Positions 25,640 through 35,174 of a stretch of 64,000 nt of DNA are shown piece by piece. Where the stretch lies: assembly GCA_023421795.1 (NCBI GenBank), contig JAEZSO010000003.1:489554-553553 (forward strand). The letters run 5' to 3'. Under the pieces are notes generated by a model. The model was not told the origin of the DNA. It saw only the letters and a program-made list of their open reading frames with translations, and did not search any database. How positions within the stretch are numbered: position 1 is the stretch's first letter; the number at the start of each line of letters is the position of its first letter. The stretch comes from Cyanobacteria bacterium OH_PDB_230. GTDB taxonomy: Bacteria; Cyanobacteriota; Vampirovibrionia; Gastranaerophilales; Gastranaerophilaceae. The position numbers and the translations under genes were made by a program.

Positions 25640-26203
25640 CTAATACTGGTTTTTTCTAAAAGCCATAACATAGCAATCATCACCGTAATAGAGCTTTATG
25701 ATAAAGTACCTGCCTTCAGGTTTAAAATCAATGAAAGCTTTTGGTGGTGGGATTTTTTTTGAACTCTTAAAAGTAGAATAGAATTTATCTTTGACATTCT
25801 TGGTAAATTTTTGCCACTTGGTTTGCTTGGGAACCGGCATTTGTTTTTGGTAAAAATCGATTGGCACTGTTTCTTTTTTTACGGCAGGAATAATGTATTT
25901 CACTTTGCCTGCTGACTTAAACAATACATAATCTATACCTTTTAATTTTCTTGGAGTGAGCAAATAATACCCCGGAGGTATTGTTATATCCTTAAAATAC
26001 ATATAGGAGCTTGTTCTGTACAGTGGATAAGGCGACCAGGCATATTTTTGATACTCTTCGTCTTGAAAAGGATCGATGTCATGCATAAGCTTAACATCAC
26101 ATTTTTGCGCTTGATAATAAAGCAAGTCATAGTCATCAATCTGCGCAACTGAGGGCAACTTTAACGTTAAAAGTATAAAAAGTAATACTGCTATTTTCTT
26201 CAT
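25640..26203 (-). CDS. Secreted hypothetical protein, GYY type
   Basis: 187 residues with a signal peptide ending near VAQ (about 20). The mature protein is Tyr/Lys/Pro-rich. A central GYYLLTPRK motif with beta-strand-like neighbours (DYVLF, KYIIPA, RYFIIKLYYG) resembles the protein at 63178-63768. No family recognised. There is no Shine-Dalgarno, and AT-rich TATTAT/TATAAA sequence abuts the ATG. The gene converges on the radical SAM gene with 1 nt between the stops. Confidence 0.68.
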   Translation of the reverse strand: MKKIAVLLFILLTLKLPSVAQIDDYDLLYYQAQKCDVKLMHDIDPFQDEEYQKYAWSPYPLYRTSSYMYFKDITIPPGYYLLTPRKLKGIDYVLFKSAGKVKYIIPAVKKETVPIDFYQKQMPVPKQTKWQKFTKNVKDKFYSTFKSSKKIPPPKAFIDFKPEGRYFIIKLYYGDDCYVMAFRKNQY

Positions 26204-26308
26204 ATTTTATATAATAATACTTTTTTGAATTTTATCAAATCTTATTAGTAATATAACCTTATTGGTGATAAAATGTTGCTAAAGAATAGTAAATACAAAG
26301 GAAAAATC

Positions 26309-27637
26309 ATGCAACACACCGCAAATCAAAACATCAGACCGATTACAGCAAAAATAAACGAAAAAAATCACTTGGAAGTAGGCGGATGCGATTTAGTTGA
26401 TCTCGCAAACCAATACGGTACTCCACTGTATATTTACGATGAAACAACTATAAGGTCAATCGCAAGAGATTATAAAAATGCATTTAAAGATTATCCAAAT
26501 ATCAACATGATGTTTGCGGCTAAGGCCTTTATGACTAAAGCTGTTTGTAAAATTATGCAGGAAGAAAACTTTGGATTAGATTTATGCTCAGGTGGCGAAA
26601 TCTATACAGCATACAGCGCAGGATTTCCTATGGTAAATACGATTTTTAACGGTAACAATAAAAACTCAGAAGAGATTGAATTGGCTCTAAATGTTGGAGT
26701 GGGTGCAATTTCTGTTGATAATTTTTTAGAGCTTGCAATGCTTGATAATATCGCTAAATCATATGACAAAAAAGTTAAAATATTACTTAGAATCACACCA
26801 GGGATTGAATGCCACACTCATGAATATATTCAAACAGGACATTTGGATTCAAAATTCGGGTTTGACTTAGTTCAACTTGATGAAGCTATTGAGTTGATAA
26901 AAGAAGAATATACAAACTTAAATCTAGCGGGATTGCATGCTCATATAGGATCGCAAATATTTGAAAAACAAGTATACTTTGATGAAATCGGGGTCTTTTT
27001 CAATGAAATGTCCAGAATCAAAGAAAAATTCGGGATTGAATTGACAGATATCAATGTTGGCGGCGGATTGGGTATTAAATATACTGAAGAAGACGCACCT
27101 ATTTCGATTTATGAGTTTGCAGAGGTTATTATTGAATCTATTAAACTTAATTCTGAAAAATACAGCATACACCCACCAACTATATACATAGAACCAGGTA
27201 GAAGTATGGTAGGAACCGCAGGCATTACGCTTTATACAGCAGGAACATCAAAACAGGTTCCGAATGGAAGAAAATATTTCACAGTAGATGGCGGTATGGC
27301 CGATAATTTGAGACCTAGCTTGTACCAAGCTGCATACACGGTCGAAGTAGCAAATAAACAAAATTATGACAATTTTGAAAAAGTAACTATCGCCGGAAGA
27401 TTTTGTGAATCAGGAGATATTTTAGCAAAAGATATTACGATTCCTGAACTCGAAGCTGGCGATTTAGTTTGCTTTTACACTACTGGCGCATACGGATATT
27501 CGATGTCCAGCAACTATAACAGGGTGCTAAAACCAGCTGCTATACTTGTAAATAATGGAAAATCTGATATTATTATAGAGAGACAGACATATGAACAATT
27601 AACTGAATCAGACGTTATTCCGACAAAATTCAAGTAG
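26309..27637 (+). CDS. lysA: Diaminopimelate decarboxylase
   Basis: Last step of lysine synthesis. 442 residues from the ATG at 26309, chosen for the AAAGGAAA just upstream; an earlier in-frame ATG at 26273 lacks one. It has the PLP lysine K72 in FAAKAF, HAHIGSQ near 222, GGGLGIKY near 260, EPGRSMVG near 300, and the substrate-binding CESGDIL near 370. cdaA starts 9 bp later. Confidence 0.95.
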   Translation: MQHTANQNIRPITAKINEKNHLEVGGCDLVDLANQYGTPLYIYDETTIRSIARDYKNAFKDYPNINMMFAAKAFMTKAVCKIMQEENFGLDLCSGGEIYTAYSAGFPMVNTIFNGNNKNSEEIELALNVGVGAISVDNFLELAMLDNIAKSYDKKVKILLRITPGIECHTHEYIQTGHLDSKFGFDLVQLDEAIELIKEEYTNLNLAGLHAHIGSQIFEKQVYFDEIGVFFNEMSRIKEKFGIELTDINVGGGLGIKYTEEDAPISIYEFAEVIIESIKLNSEKYSIHPPTIYIEPGRSMVGTAGITLYTAGTSKQVPNGRKYFTVDGGMADNLRPSLYQAAYTVEVANKQNYDNFEKVTIAGRFCESGDILAKDITIPELEAGDLVCFYTTGAYGYSMSSNYNRVLKPAAILVNNGKSDIIIERQTYEQLTESDVIPTKFK

Positions 27638-27646
27638 GAAACTTAA

Positions 27647-28537
27647 ATGTTCAACGATTTCTTTAATGTACTAAAATCCCCTTTTGAGACTTTAAACATA
27701 AAGTTTAATTTGTTAAATATTGCCGAACTTTTATTTATAGCAGTCTTACTTTATTTCTCATACAAAAAGTACATAAAAGGAACTCAGTCAGAAAAACTTG
27801 TAAAAGGTATTTTTATTCTTTTGCTGACTTGGGCATTTAGCGAACTTTTGATAAAAATTGATTTACAAATCATCGGAGTATTTCTAAAAACGTTAGTAAG
27901 TATTGTCATTTTTAGTTTAGTTGTTATATTCCAACCAGAACTTCGTAAATTGCTTGGCTACCTTGGGCAAACAGGGTTTATGAGCAAAGGTATGTTTTCA
28001 AACAAAAAAACTTCTAATACTCCACAAGTCAATATAATCAAAGAAATAATAGAATCTGTAAAATATTTCAGCAAATTAAAACACGGTTGCCTTATTGTTT
28101 TTCAAAAAAATGAACAAGACTCTTTATATTCTGAAGTCGGCACAAAGATAAATGCAGACGTTTCCACTGAGTTAATTTTGACGATATTTCATCCTAATAC
28201 GCCGCTGCACGACGGAGCAGTTATTATACATGCCAACAAAATACTAGCGGCTGGAGTTTTATTGCCTCTTACAGAAGATCCTAAATTAAGCTGGAGATAT
28301 GGTACCAGACATAGAGCTGCAATAGGAATGAGCGAGGTCTGTGATTGTGCCTGCCTTGTCGTTTCCGAAGAAACAGGAGATGTTTCTATAGCTGTCGATG
28401 GAATTTTGAAAAAATATGATGATATTTCTGATTTAAGATCTGATCTGGAAAACTTGCTTGGATACTCAAGCGAAGAAGAAGCAGAAGAAGAAAAGAACCT
28501 AGTATTTAATTTGATAAAAGTAAAGAGAAAAAAGTAA
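27647..28537 (+). CDS. cdaA: Diadenylate cyclase, CdaA type
   Basis: Makes the second messenger c-di-AMP from two ATP. 296 residues. Three N-terminal membrane helices (about 22-40, 50-68, 76-97) precede the DAC domain with D189-G190-A191 and R221-H222-R223, the two catalytic motifs. c-di-AMP controls potassium and osmolyte balance and wall homeostasis. The usual partner gene cdaR (ybbR) is absent; instead it sits between lysA and an aldolase gene. As I recall, lysA-cdaA linkage also occurs in Cyanobacteria. Confidence 0.93.
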   Translation: MFNDFFNVLKSPFETLNIKFNLLNIAELLFIAVLLYFSYKKYIKGTQSEKLVKGIFILLLTWAFSELLIKIDLQIIGVFLKTLVSIVIFSLVVIFQPELRKLLGYLGQTGFMSKGMFSNKKTSNTPQVNIIKEIIESVKYFSKLKHGCLIVFQKNEQDSLYSEVGTKINADVSTELILTIFHPNTPLHDGAVIIHANKILAAGVLLPLTEDPKLSWRYGTRHRAAIGMSEVCDCACLVVSEETGDVSIAVDGILKKYDDISDLRSDLENLLGYSSEEEAEEEKNLVFNLIKVKRKK

Positions 28538-28541
28538 TAAT

Positions 28542-29177
28542 ATGAATGCAATAAAAGAAATTTTAAAAGAAAAAGTACACGCCGTTGTCAGGATAGACGA
28601 TGGAGAAAAAGTTGTTGAAATCGTTCAATCACTGGTAAAAGGCGGCATCAAAATAATTGAAGTAATAATCAATAACTCATCAGTAGCTGATGCCATAAAA
28701 TATTTAAATTCATCAGAGGATTTGATGATTGCTGCAGGTGGAATAATCACTCAAAGGCAAGCAACTATGGCAATAAACTCAGGAGCAAAAATAATCGTTT
28801 CTCCCATATTTCAGATGAATTTGGTAAGGCTGTGCCAAAGCTCTCAGGTTCCATTAATAATGACCGCAACAACGCCAAATGAAGCCTATTCAGCTTGGAA
28901 GGCAAGAACTCCTTTAATTAAAATTTATCCAACCAGACCTATGGGTGGAGCTACATATGTAGAAGATCTTTTAAGACCTATGCCTTTTTTAAACATAATT
29001 GCCACAGGGAGCATCGAAATAGAAGGATTTACTGACTATTTAGAGGCCGGAGCAAGAGCTGTCGGTATCGGAAGAGCTTTGTATCAAAATGCTTCAAACG
29101 AAGAAATAATTTATAGAGCGATGAAAACAAAGGAAATGTTGAAAAAATACTTAGAGTCTAAATTGGAGAACGAATGA
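28542..29177 (+). CDS. eda: KDPG/KHG aldolase
   Basis: Class I aldolase cleaving 2-keto-3-deoxy-6-phosphogluconate or 4-hydroxy-2-oxoglutarate to pyruvate plus an aldehyde. 211 residues, a single TIM barrel. E40 (IKIIEV) and K127 (LIKIYPT, the Schiff-base lysine) are in place, as is the phosphate-binding ATGSI. ATGA overlap with gcvPB suggests coupling. Whether an Entner-Doudoroff route exists cannot be judged, since no edd is in the window. Confidence 0.9.
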   Translation: MNAIKEILKEKVHAVVRIDDGEKVVEIVQSLVKGGIKIIEVIINNSSVADAIKYLNSSEDLMIAAGGIITQRQATMAINSGAKIIVSPIFQMNLVRLCQSSQVPLIMTATTPNEAYSAWKARTPLIKIYPTRPMGGATYVEDLLRPMPFLNIIATGSIEIEGFTDYLEAGARAVGIGRALYQNASNEEIIYRAMKTKEMLKKYLESKLENE

Positions 29178-30604
29178 CTAAACTAATATTTGAAAAAAGT
29201 ATAGATGGTACTAATGGTATAGAGCTGACAAATGAAAAAATAGAATTTAACCACCTTTCTGAAAGCCATCTCTCAAATGATTCTTCAATTCTTCCTCAAG
29301 TTTCTGAATTAGAAGCGATGAGACATTTTAAAGAACTTTCGGATTTGAATTTTTGTATAGAAAAAGGCTTCTATCCGTTGGGATCTTGTACTATGAAGTA
29401 TAATCCTAAAGTAAATGAATTTTTATCTTCAGTTGACGAGTTTATTAATTTACATCCTCTTCAAGAAGATCAAGATTCTCAGGGCTCATTAAAATTAATG
29501 TTCAATCTGCAAGAAGCACTAAACGCTATTACAGGAATGGATGCTATCACTTTACAGCCGGCAGCCGGTGCCCATGGGGAACTCTGTGGGATGATGATTG
29601 TTAAAAAGTACTTTGAAAACAAAGGCGAGAAGAGAACCAATGTTATAGTGCCTGATTCAGCACATGGCACAAACCCTGCAACTGCTGCGATGTGTGGTTT
29701 TAACATTGTTGAAATTAAATCACTACCTAATGGACAAGTAGACATAAATGCATTGAAAAATGTTTTGGACTCAAATACTGCCGCCATAATGCTAACAAAT
29801 CCAAACACTTTGGGTATTTTTGAGGAAAATATCCTAGAAATATCAAAGCTGGTGCATGAAGTTGGCGGGCTTTTATATTACGATGGTGCAAATTTGAATG
29901 CGATTATGGGCTATACGACTCCTGCAAAGATGGGATTTGACATAGTTCATGTTAATTTGCACAAAACATTTTCTACTCCTCATGGAGGCGGTGGTCCAGG
30001 TGCAGGGCCTGTAGGAGTTGTGAAAGAGCTTGAAGATTATTTGCCGGTGCCTGTTATCGGTTTTGATGGCAAAAACTATTCAAAAAATTACGATTTAAAA
30101 AACACGATAGGCAAAATTAAGTCTTTTTACGGCAATTTTGGCATCTTGATAAGAGCATATGCTTATATATTATCTATGGGCAAGTCCTTAAAAGATGTGA
30201 GTACAAATGCAGTTTTAAATGCCAACTATATGAAAGAAAAATTAAAAAACGACTATCTCTTGCCACACGATACAACTTGCATGCATGAATTTGTATTATC
30301 TGGTGATTGGCAAAAAGAAAAAGGTGTAAACACCCTGGCAATAGCAAAAAGGCTTATGGATGACAACTTCCATCCACCTACCGTTTATTTCCCGCTTATT
30401 GTATCTGAAGCCATAATGATTGAGCCTACAGAAACAGAAAATAAACAAAGACTAGATGAATTCATTGAAATAATGAAAAAAATAGCTTCTGAAGTAAAAG
30501 AGAATCCTGAAGAAGTATTAAAACATCCCTTAAAAACCCCAGTCAAAAGGGTTGATGAGACTCTAGCTGCTCGCAAGCCTGACTTGGCCTATAAAAAGGA
30601 TTAA
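29174..30604 (+). CDS. gcvPB: Glycine dehydrogenase (decarboxylating) subunit 2
   Basis: C-terminal half of the two-subunit P-protein of the glycine cleavage system. 476 residues. The PLP lysine K264 sits in HVNLHKTFSTPHGGGG, and GSCTMKYNPK near 70-79 is another family hallmark. It overlaps eda by 4 bp and overlaps the aroE stop by 4 bp. gcvPA, gcvT and gcvH are not in the window, so the system must be completed elsewhere if it works. Confidence 0.94.
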   Translation: MTKLIFEKSIDGTNGIELTNEKIEFNHLSESHLSNDSSILPQVSELEAMRHFKELSDLNFCIEKGFYPLGSCTMKYNPKVNEFLSSVDEFINLHPLQEDQDSQGSLKLMFNLQEALNAITGMDAITLQPAAGAHGELCGMMIVKKYFENKGEKRTNVIVPDSAHGTNPATAAMCGFNIVEIKSLPNGQVDINALKNVLDSNTAAIMLTNPNTLGIFEENILEISKLVHEVGGLLYYDGANLNAIMGYTTPAKMGFDIVHVNLHKTFSTPHGGGGPGAGPVGVVKELEDYLPVPVIGFDGKNYSKNYDLKNTIGKIKSFYGNFGILIRAYAYILSMGKSLKDVSTNAVLNANYMKEKLKNDYLLPHDTTCMHEFVLSGDWQKEKGVNTLAIAKRLMDDNFHPPTVYFPLIVSEAIMIEPTETENKQRLDEFIEIMKKIASEVKENPEEVLKHPLKTPVKRVDETLAARKPDLAYKKD

Positions 30605-31458
30605 TGGGTAGTCGTCAAACTCTCAAGTGCTGCAATTTTCATTAATTTAGTATCAGGAGATTGACCTGTCCAAATTTCAAATGCTTTTGCTGCTTGGTAT
30701 ATCAGCATATCAAGACCATTTATAGAATAAAGGTTATTTGCTTGCGCTATATCTATTAAAGCTGTTTTAATTGGATTATAAACAATATCGTATACAACAG
30801 AATCTTTATTCATAGTTTTTATAGCTGCTTCTGGAACCGGAGAAAGCCCCATAGCTTTTCCTCTCATCCCGATAGGAGTTGTGTTTACGAGCATTTTGTA
30901 AGTTGATAAATCTTCTAAATGCTGGATTTGATATGAATTCACTTTTATATTCGGGAAATTTTCTCTTACTATACTTATCATCGTCGATGCATTTATGATG
31001 TTTCTAACATAAAAATCAATTTGAGATACTTTAAGTTGCGCAAGTGAAACAGCAGCAGCTCTTGCCGCTCCTCCATTCCCAAGAATCGCAACTTTACTTC
31101 CAAAAAGCTGAGACTGAATATCTTTTGGTATGGCTTGAGAAAAACCATATACATCTGTATTAAAACCGTGCAAAGATTTATCCGGCAAGATTTTTACTGT
31201 ATTAGCGCACCCAGCGAGGTTAGCAATATTATCAACTTGATCCAAAAACAGTGTTATGGGTACTTTTAATGGAATGGTTACATTGAATCCCTCGTAGCCT
31301 CTGGATTTTAAAAATTTCATTCTATCAATAAGTGACTCAGGCTCAGTTTCAAGAATTTCATAAGTTCCTTCTATACCTGTTGATTCAAAGGCCGCTTTCT
31401 GAATCACAGCGGACATCGAGTGAGATAGGGGATATCCAATCAGTCCTAGTTTAATCAC
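30601..31458 (-). CDS. aroE: Shikimate dehydrogenase
   Basis: Reduces 3-dehydroshikimate to shikimate in aromatic amino acid synthesis. 285 residues. It has the shikimate-binding LSHSMS (11-16), catalytic K65 in NVTIPLK and D102, GCANTV (83-88), and a NADP-binding GNGGAARA near 130. It overlaps topA by 8 bp and is read after it, so topA-aroE is likely one message. Confidence 0.94.
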   Translation of the reverse strand: MIKLGLIGYPLSHSMSAVIQKAAFESTGIEGTYEILETEPESLIDRMKFLKSRGYEGFNVTIPLKVPITLFLDQVDNIANLAGCANTVKILPDKSLHGFNTDVYGFSQAIPKDIQSQLFGSKVAILGNGGAARAAAVSLAQLKVSQIDFYVRNIINASTMISIVRENFPNIKVNSYQIQHLEDLSTYKMLVNTTPIGMRGKAMGLSPVPEAAIKTMNKDSVVYDIVYNPIKTALIDIAQANNLYSINGLDMLIYQAAKAFEIWTGQSPDTKLMKIAALESLTTTH

Positions 31459-33703
31459 TTTTTTCTTCCATTTCTCTTGAGTAACTGCATTCTTTATTTA
31501 TACATTCAAGTTTACTTGCTTTTTTAGTAATTTTTTTAACTAATATGCTGCTACATTCAGGGCATTTTTCATCCACAGGCTCATACCAAGAGACAAAATC
31601 ACAGTTAGGATATTTGCTGCAACCAAAAAATACTTTCCCGTATTTTGATTTTTTAAATACAATTTCACCTTCACAGCCTTCTTTAGGGCATTTTACACCG
31701 GTTGATTTTATTATTCTTTTTCGGTGTTTGCATTTCTCGTCAGTGCACTCTAAATAAGGGCCATAAGGTCCTACTTTTTGAACCATCGGATTATTACATT
31801 TTTCACATTTTTCATCAGATTCTTTCGGTTCTGCTGCTTGCTGTTCACCGTCAAGAGGCATCATTGTTTTACATTCAGGATACCCTGAACATCCTAAAAA
31901 CTGAGTTCCGAATCGACTTGTTCTAACTATCATTGATTTGCCGCAATTAGGGCAAGTTTTACCGGAGTCTATTACTACCTTTTCCATTTTTTCTTTTGCT
32001 TCAGCGACAGTTTTTATAAAAGGATCGTAAAACTCTTTTATTACAGAATGCCATTCAGCCTTGTCTTCAGCTATATCATCCAATTTTGTTTCTAAAGAAG
32101 CTGTAAATTCATAATTCATAATAGTAGTAAAATGATCAACAAGTTTCTCAGAAACTGTGCGTCCTAAAAGTGTTGGAGACAGAGCTTTTTCTACTTTTTG
32201 GACATATCCTTTTTGTTGGATTTTAGAAATAATTGGCGCGTAAGTACTCGGTCTTCCTATGCCATGTTCTTCTAAAGCTTTAACCAAAGAGGCTTCAGTA
32301 AAACGAGGTGGAGGTTGCGTGAAGTGCTGCTTAGGGTTGATTTTATTTAATCCAAGAACTTCTTTTTCTTTAAAAGTAGGCATCTTAGCAAGTTCTTCAA
32401 CATCATCATCTGTCTCACTGTAGACTTTCAGGTATCCATCGAATAATATTTTGCTTGAACCAAGCCTAAAAGTATAATCATCCGCATTTATTTCAACTGA
32501 AGTATTTTCTACTTTGGCATTTTCCATTTGCGATGCCACAAATCTGTCCCAAATAAGCTTATAGAGCCTGTACTGTTCGCTTGTTAAGTAGCTTTTTAAA
32601 CTCTCAGGTGTTTTATCAATATAAGAGGGCCTAATCGCTTCGTGAGCATCCTGTACATTTTTTTTATCGGTTTTTACATAATTATTCGGTGTCTTTGGAT
32701 AGTATTCTTCGCCATAAGTTGATGTGATATATTCTTTTGCTTCTGCTTGCGCATCATCTGAAATCCTTACAGAATCAGTTCTCATATACGTTATTAAACC
32801 GACAGGGCCGTCACCAGTTATATCAATCCCTTCGTAGAGCTTTTGAGCGACTTGCATCGTCTTAGAAACTCCGTATCCGAGCTTATTACTTGCTTCTCTT
32901 TGCAATGAAGAAGTTATGAAAGGTGCGGTTGGTTTTCTTGTCGTTTGTTTTTTAGTAATTTTTGAAACAACGTACTCGAGGCCTTTTTTAGTCAAGTCCG
33001 CAACTATTTTGTTAGCTTCGCTTTCGTTTTTTATTTCAATTTTTTTATCTTTATATTTGGTTAATTCAGCTTCAAAAGGTTTCTTGTCTTTTAACAGATC
33101 AGCTGTTATTGTCCAATATTCTTGCGGTATAAAAGCTTCTATTTGAGACTCTCTTTCGCAAATCATTCTCAGTGCGACACTTTGCACTCTTCCTGCAGAA
33201 AGTCTGTTATTTCTTAATTTTTCCCACAAAACAGGACTTATTTTATACCCTACAAGTCTGTCTAAAATCTGTCTTGTTTGTTGTGCTTTAACCTTTTGCA
33301 TGTCGATGTTTCTAAAGTTTTCAACTGCGTTTTTTACGGCTTTTGGTGTAATTTCGTTGAATTCTATACGATATATTTTTTCATCCGGAACTTCTAACAC
33401 TTGTCTTACATGCCAGGCAATAGCTTCTCCTTCTCTATCAGGGTCAGAAGCCAAGAAAATTTTATCTGATTTTTTAGCAGCTTCGTTCAATTTTTTAACT
33501 ACTGCTTGCTTTTCAGGAATTACAACAAATGAAGGTTCAAAATCGTTGGCGACATCAAACCCGAGAACTTTTGGGGGAAAATCCCTGATATGTCCATAAC
33601 TTGCTTCTATTTGAAAAGAATCACCCAGAATTTTTTTTATAGTCTTAGACTTTGCTGGTGACTCTACTATTACTAATGCTTTTTCTTCTTTCTTCTTTGC
33701 CAT
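31451..33703 (-). CDS. topA: DNA topoisomerase I
   Basis: Relaxes negative supercoils. 750 residues. TOPRIM residues E14 and D87-P-D89-x-E91 are present, and the active-site Tyr is Y306 in GLITYMRTDS. The C-terminus (about 590-745) carries four C4-type zinc ribbons, more than the three of E. coli TopA. It lies 8 bp downstream of dprA and 8 bp overlaps aroE: a dprA-topA-aroE operon. The dprA-topA order is common across bacteria. Confidence 0.96.
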   Translation of the reverse strand: MAKKKEEKALVIVESPAKSKTIKKILGDSFQIEASYGHIRDFPPKVLGFDVANDFEPSFVVIPEKQAVVKKLNEAAKKSDKIFLASDPDREGEAIAWHVRQVLEVPDEKIYRIEFNEITPKAVKNAVENFRNIDMQKVKAQQTRQILDRLVGYKISPVLWEKLRNNRLSAGRVQSVALRMICERESQIEAFIPQEYWTITADLLKDKKPFEAELTKYKDKKIEIKNESEANKIVADLTKKGLEYVVSKITKKQTTRKPTAPFITSSLQREASNKLGYGVSKTMQVAQKLYEGIDITGDGPVGLITYMRTDSVRISDDAQAEAKEYITSTYGEEYYPKTPNNYVKTDKKNVQDAHEAIRPSYIDKTPESLKSYLTSEQYRLYKLIWDRFVASQMENAKVENTSVEINADDYTFRLGSSKILFDGYLKVYSETDDDVEELAKMPTFKEKEVLGLNKINPKQHFTQPPPRFTEASLVKALEEHGIGRPSTYAPIISKIQQKGYVQKVEKALSPTLLGRTVSEKLVDHFTTIMNYEFTASLETKLDDIAEDKAEWHSVIKEFYDPFIKTVAEAKEKMEKVVIDSGKTCPNCGKSMIVRTSRFGTQFLGCSGYPECKTMMPLDGEQQAAEPKESDEKCEKCNNPMVQKVGPYGPYLECTDEKCKHRKRIIKSTGVKCPKEGCEGEIVFKKSKYGKVFFGCSKYPNCDFVSWYEPVDEKCPECSSILVKKITKKASKLECINKECSYSREMEEKSD

Positions 33704-33711
33704 AATTCTCT

Positions 33712-34821
33712 CTAAAAAACAGCATGAGAAATATACTTATCCCCGTCTGTTTGTTTAATTAACCCGTCTATCTCTAATTTTGTTAATATTACCATTAAAT
33801 CGCCAATATTCATATTAGTTTTTAAAATTAGGTCATCAATATTAACTGAATCTTTAGAAATAATATCATAAACTATATTTTCTGGCGCAGAAAGATGTGA
33901 ATTATTTTCTTTCACTCTTTTTGTATTATCTTGCTTAAACTCCCATCCAAGAGCTTCTAATACATCATTTGGGCCTGTTACCAAAGTCGCGCCATCTTTT
34001 AACAATTTGTAAATACCTTCCGTATTAGGATTAGAAACCAGACCGGGAATGCACATAAGTTCTCTTCCTTGCTCCAGGCAAAGCTTTGCAGTTATCAAAG
34101 CGCCACTTTTTAGTGCAGCTTCAGCAACTAAGGTTCCTTGTGAAAGACCGCTCACAATTCTGTTTCTGTGAGGGAATCTCCATGCGATAGGTTCACAGGT
34201 AGGCCAATACTCAGAAATTACAGCTCCATGCGAATTTTGGATTTCTCTGAATAGGCTTTTATTAGAAGTAGGATATATATTTTTAAATCCTCCAGCAATA
34301 ACAGCAATGGTCGACAGATTTGAATTTATTGCAGCATAATGAGCCGCTGTATCAATCCCTGTAGCTAATCCCGATACGATACATATATCTGAACCGAAAA
34401 ATCCATTTACTATTCTGTTTAAAATATCTTTTGAATAATCACTGGCCTTACGTGATCCAACTATGGCTAAAGTTTTATTTAAATTGCATCTATTTAAATC
34501 GCCGGCAACAAACAGCGTCATAGGGGGATTGTAGATATGTCTCAATAATTCCGGGTAATTAGGGCTGTCAAAAGTAATAAAATCGATATTACTTTTAAGG
34601 ATATAATCTGTGCACTTATCCGGTTCAACATTTTTCTTTTCGGTCAAAAATGCTTCTATTTGTTTTTTTGTTATATTTTCAACATTTACCAAATCAGAAA
34701 TATCTGCATTCCAAGCCCTCTCTATGTCATAATTAAAAAAGTCATAGAGCTTGTTTACAAAAGTGCTTCCTGTTTTTTCTAAAGACGCAAAGGCAAGCCA
34801 ATATTTGCTATTTTTTAACAT
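33712..34821 (-). CDS. dprA: DNA processing protein DprA
   Basis: Loads RecA on incoming single-stranded DNA during natural transformation. 369 residues: an N-terminal helical part, the extended Rossmann fold with IVGSRKAS, SGLATGIDTAAH and the conserved R.FPHRNRI..GLS, and a C-terminal winged-helix (about 310-365). A second DprA-related protein is encoded at 38511-39071. No Shine-Dalgarno; AT-rich TATTTA sequence lies 6 nt from the start. Confidence 0.94.
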   Translation of the reverse strand: MLKNSKYWLAFASLEKTGSTFVNKLYDFFNYDIERAWNADISDLVNVENITKKQIEAFLTEKKNVEPDKCTDYILKSNIDFITFDSPNYPELLRHIYNPPMTLFVAGDLNRCNLNKTLAIVGSRKASDYSKDILNRIVNGFFGSDICIVSGLATGIDTAAHYAAINSNLSTIAVIAGGFKNIYPTSNKSLFREIQNSHGAVISEYWPTCEPIAWRFPHRNRIVSGLSQGTLVAEAALKSGALITAKLCLEQGRELMCIPGLVSNPNTEGIYKLLKDGATLVTGPNDVLEALGWEFKQDNTKRVKENNSHLSAPENIVYDIISKDSVNIDDLILKTNMNIGDLMVILTKLEIDGLIKQTDGDKYISHAVF

Positions 34822-34872
34822 ATTTATTAAATAGCATAATAGGCGAAATTAGTCTACAAATTAACAAAAAAG

Positions 34873-35106
34873 TTAAACGCAACAAGATTTATCGTTTAAC
34901 AATGATTCGTATTTATTTTTATAAAAAGCTGCTAATCTACAAGCAAAATCATACTTAGCTTCGATTTTGTCGACGCTGTCGTTTTTATTTGAGACAAACT
35001 GGTCAGAAGAATTTTTGAAGTTTATGGATTCACGTAAAGGCACAGCAGAAATCGATTGTTTTAACGGCTGACATTGGCGCATTGCATCGATTTTTTGGAT
35101 TGACAT
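34873..35106 (-). CDS. Small N-terminally tagged hypothetical protein
   Basis: 77 residues with the Shine-Dalgarno AAGGAG before the ATG. No membrane segment. It contains S28-I-N29-F30-K31, resembling the [SN]-F-[KR] tag of other proteins here, then a polar region and a C-terminal helix rich in Ala, Tyr and Lys ending in CC. No family recognised. Its tag position (about 30) is the latest of the set, so membership is tentative. Confidence 0.6.
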   Translation of the reverse strand: MSIQKIDAMRQCQPLKQSISAVPLRESINFKNSSDQFVSNKNDSVDKIEAKYDFACRLAAFYKNKYESLLNDKSCCV

Positions 35107-35174
35107 GCCTATTCTCCTTCTTCTCAGTATTTAGCTTATCAATAATAACACACGTTAATCAGAATTTCAACCCA

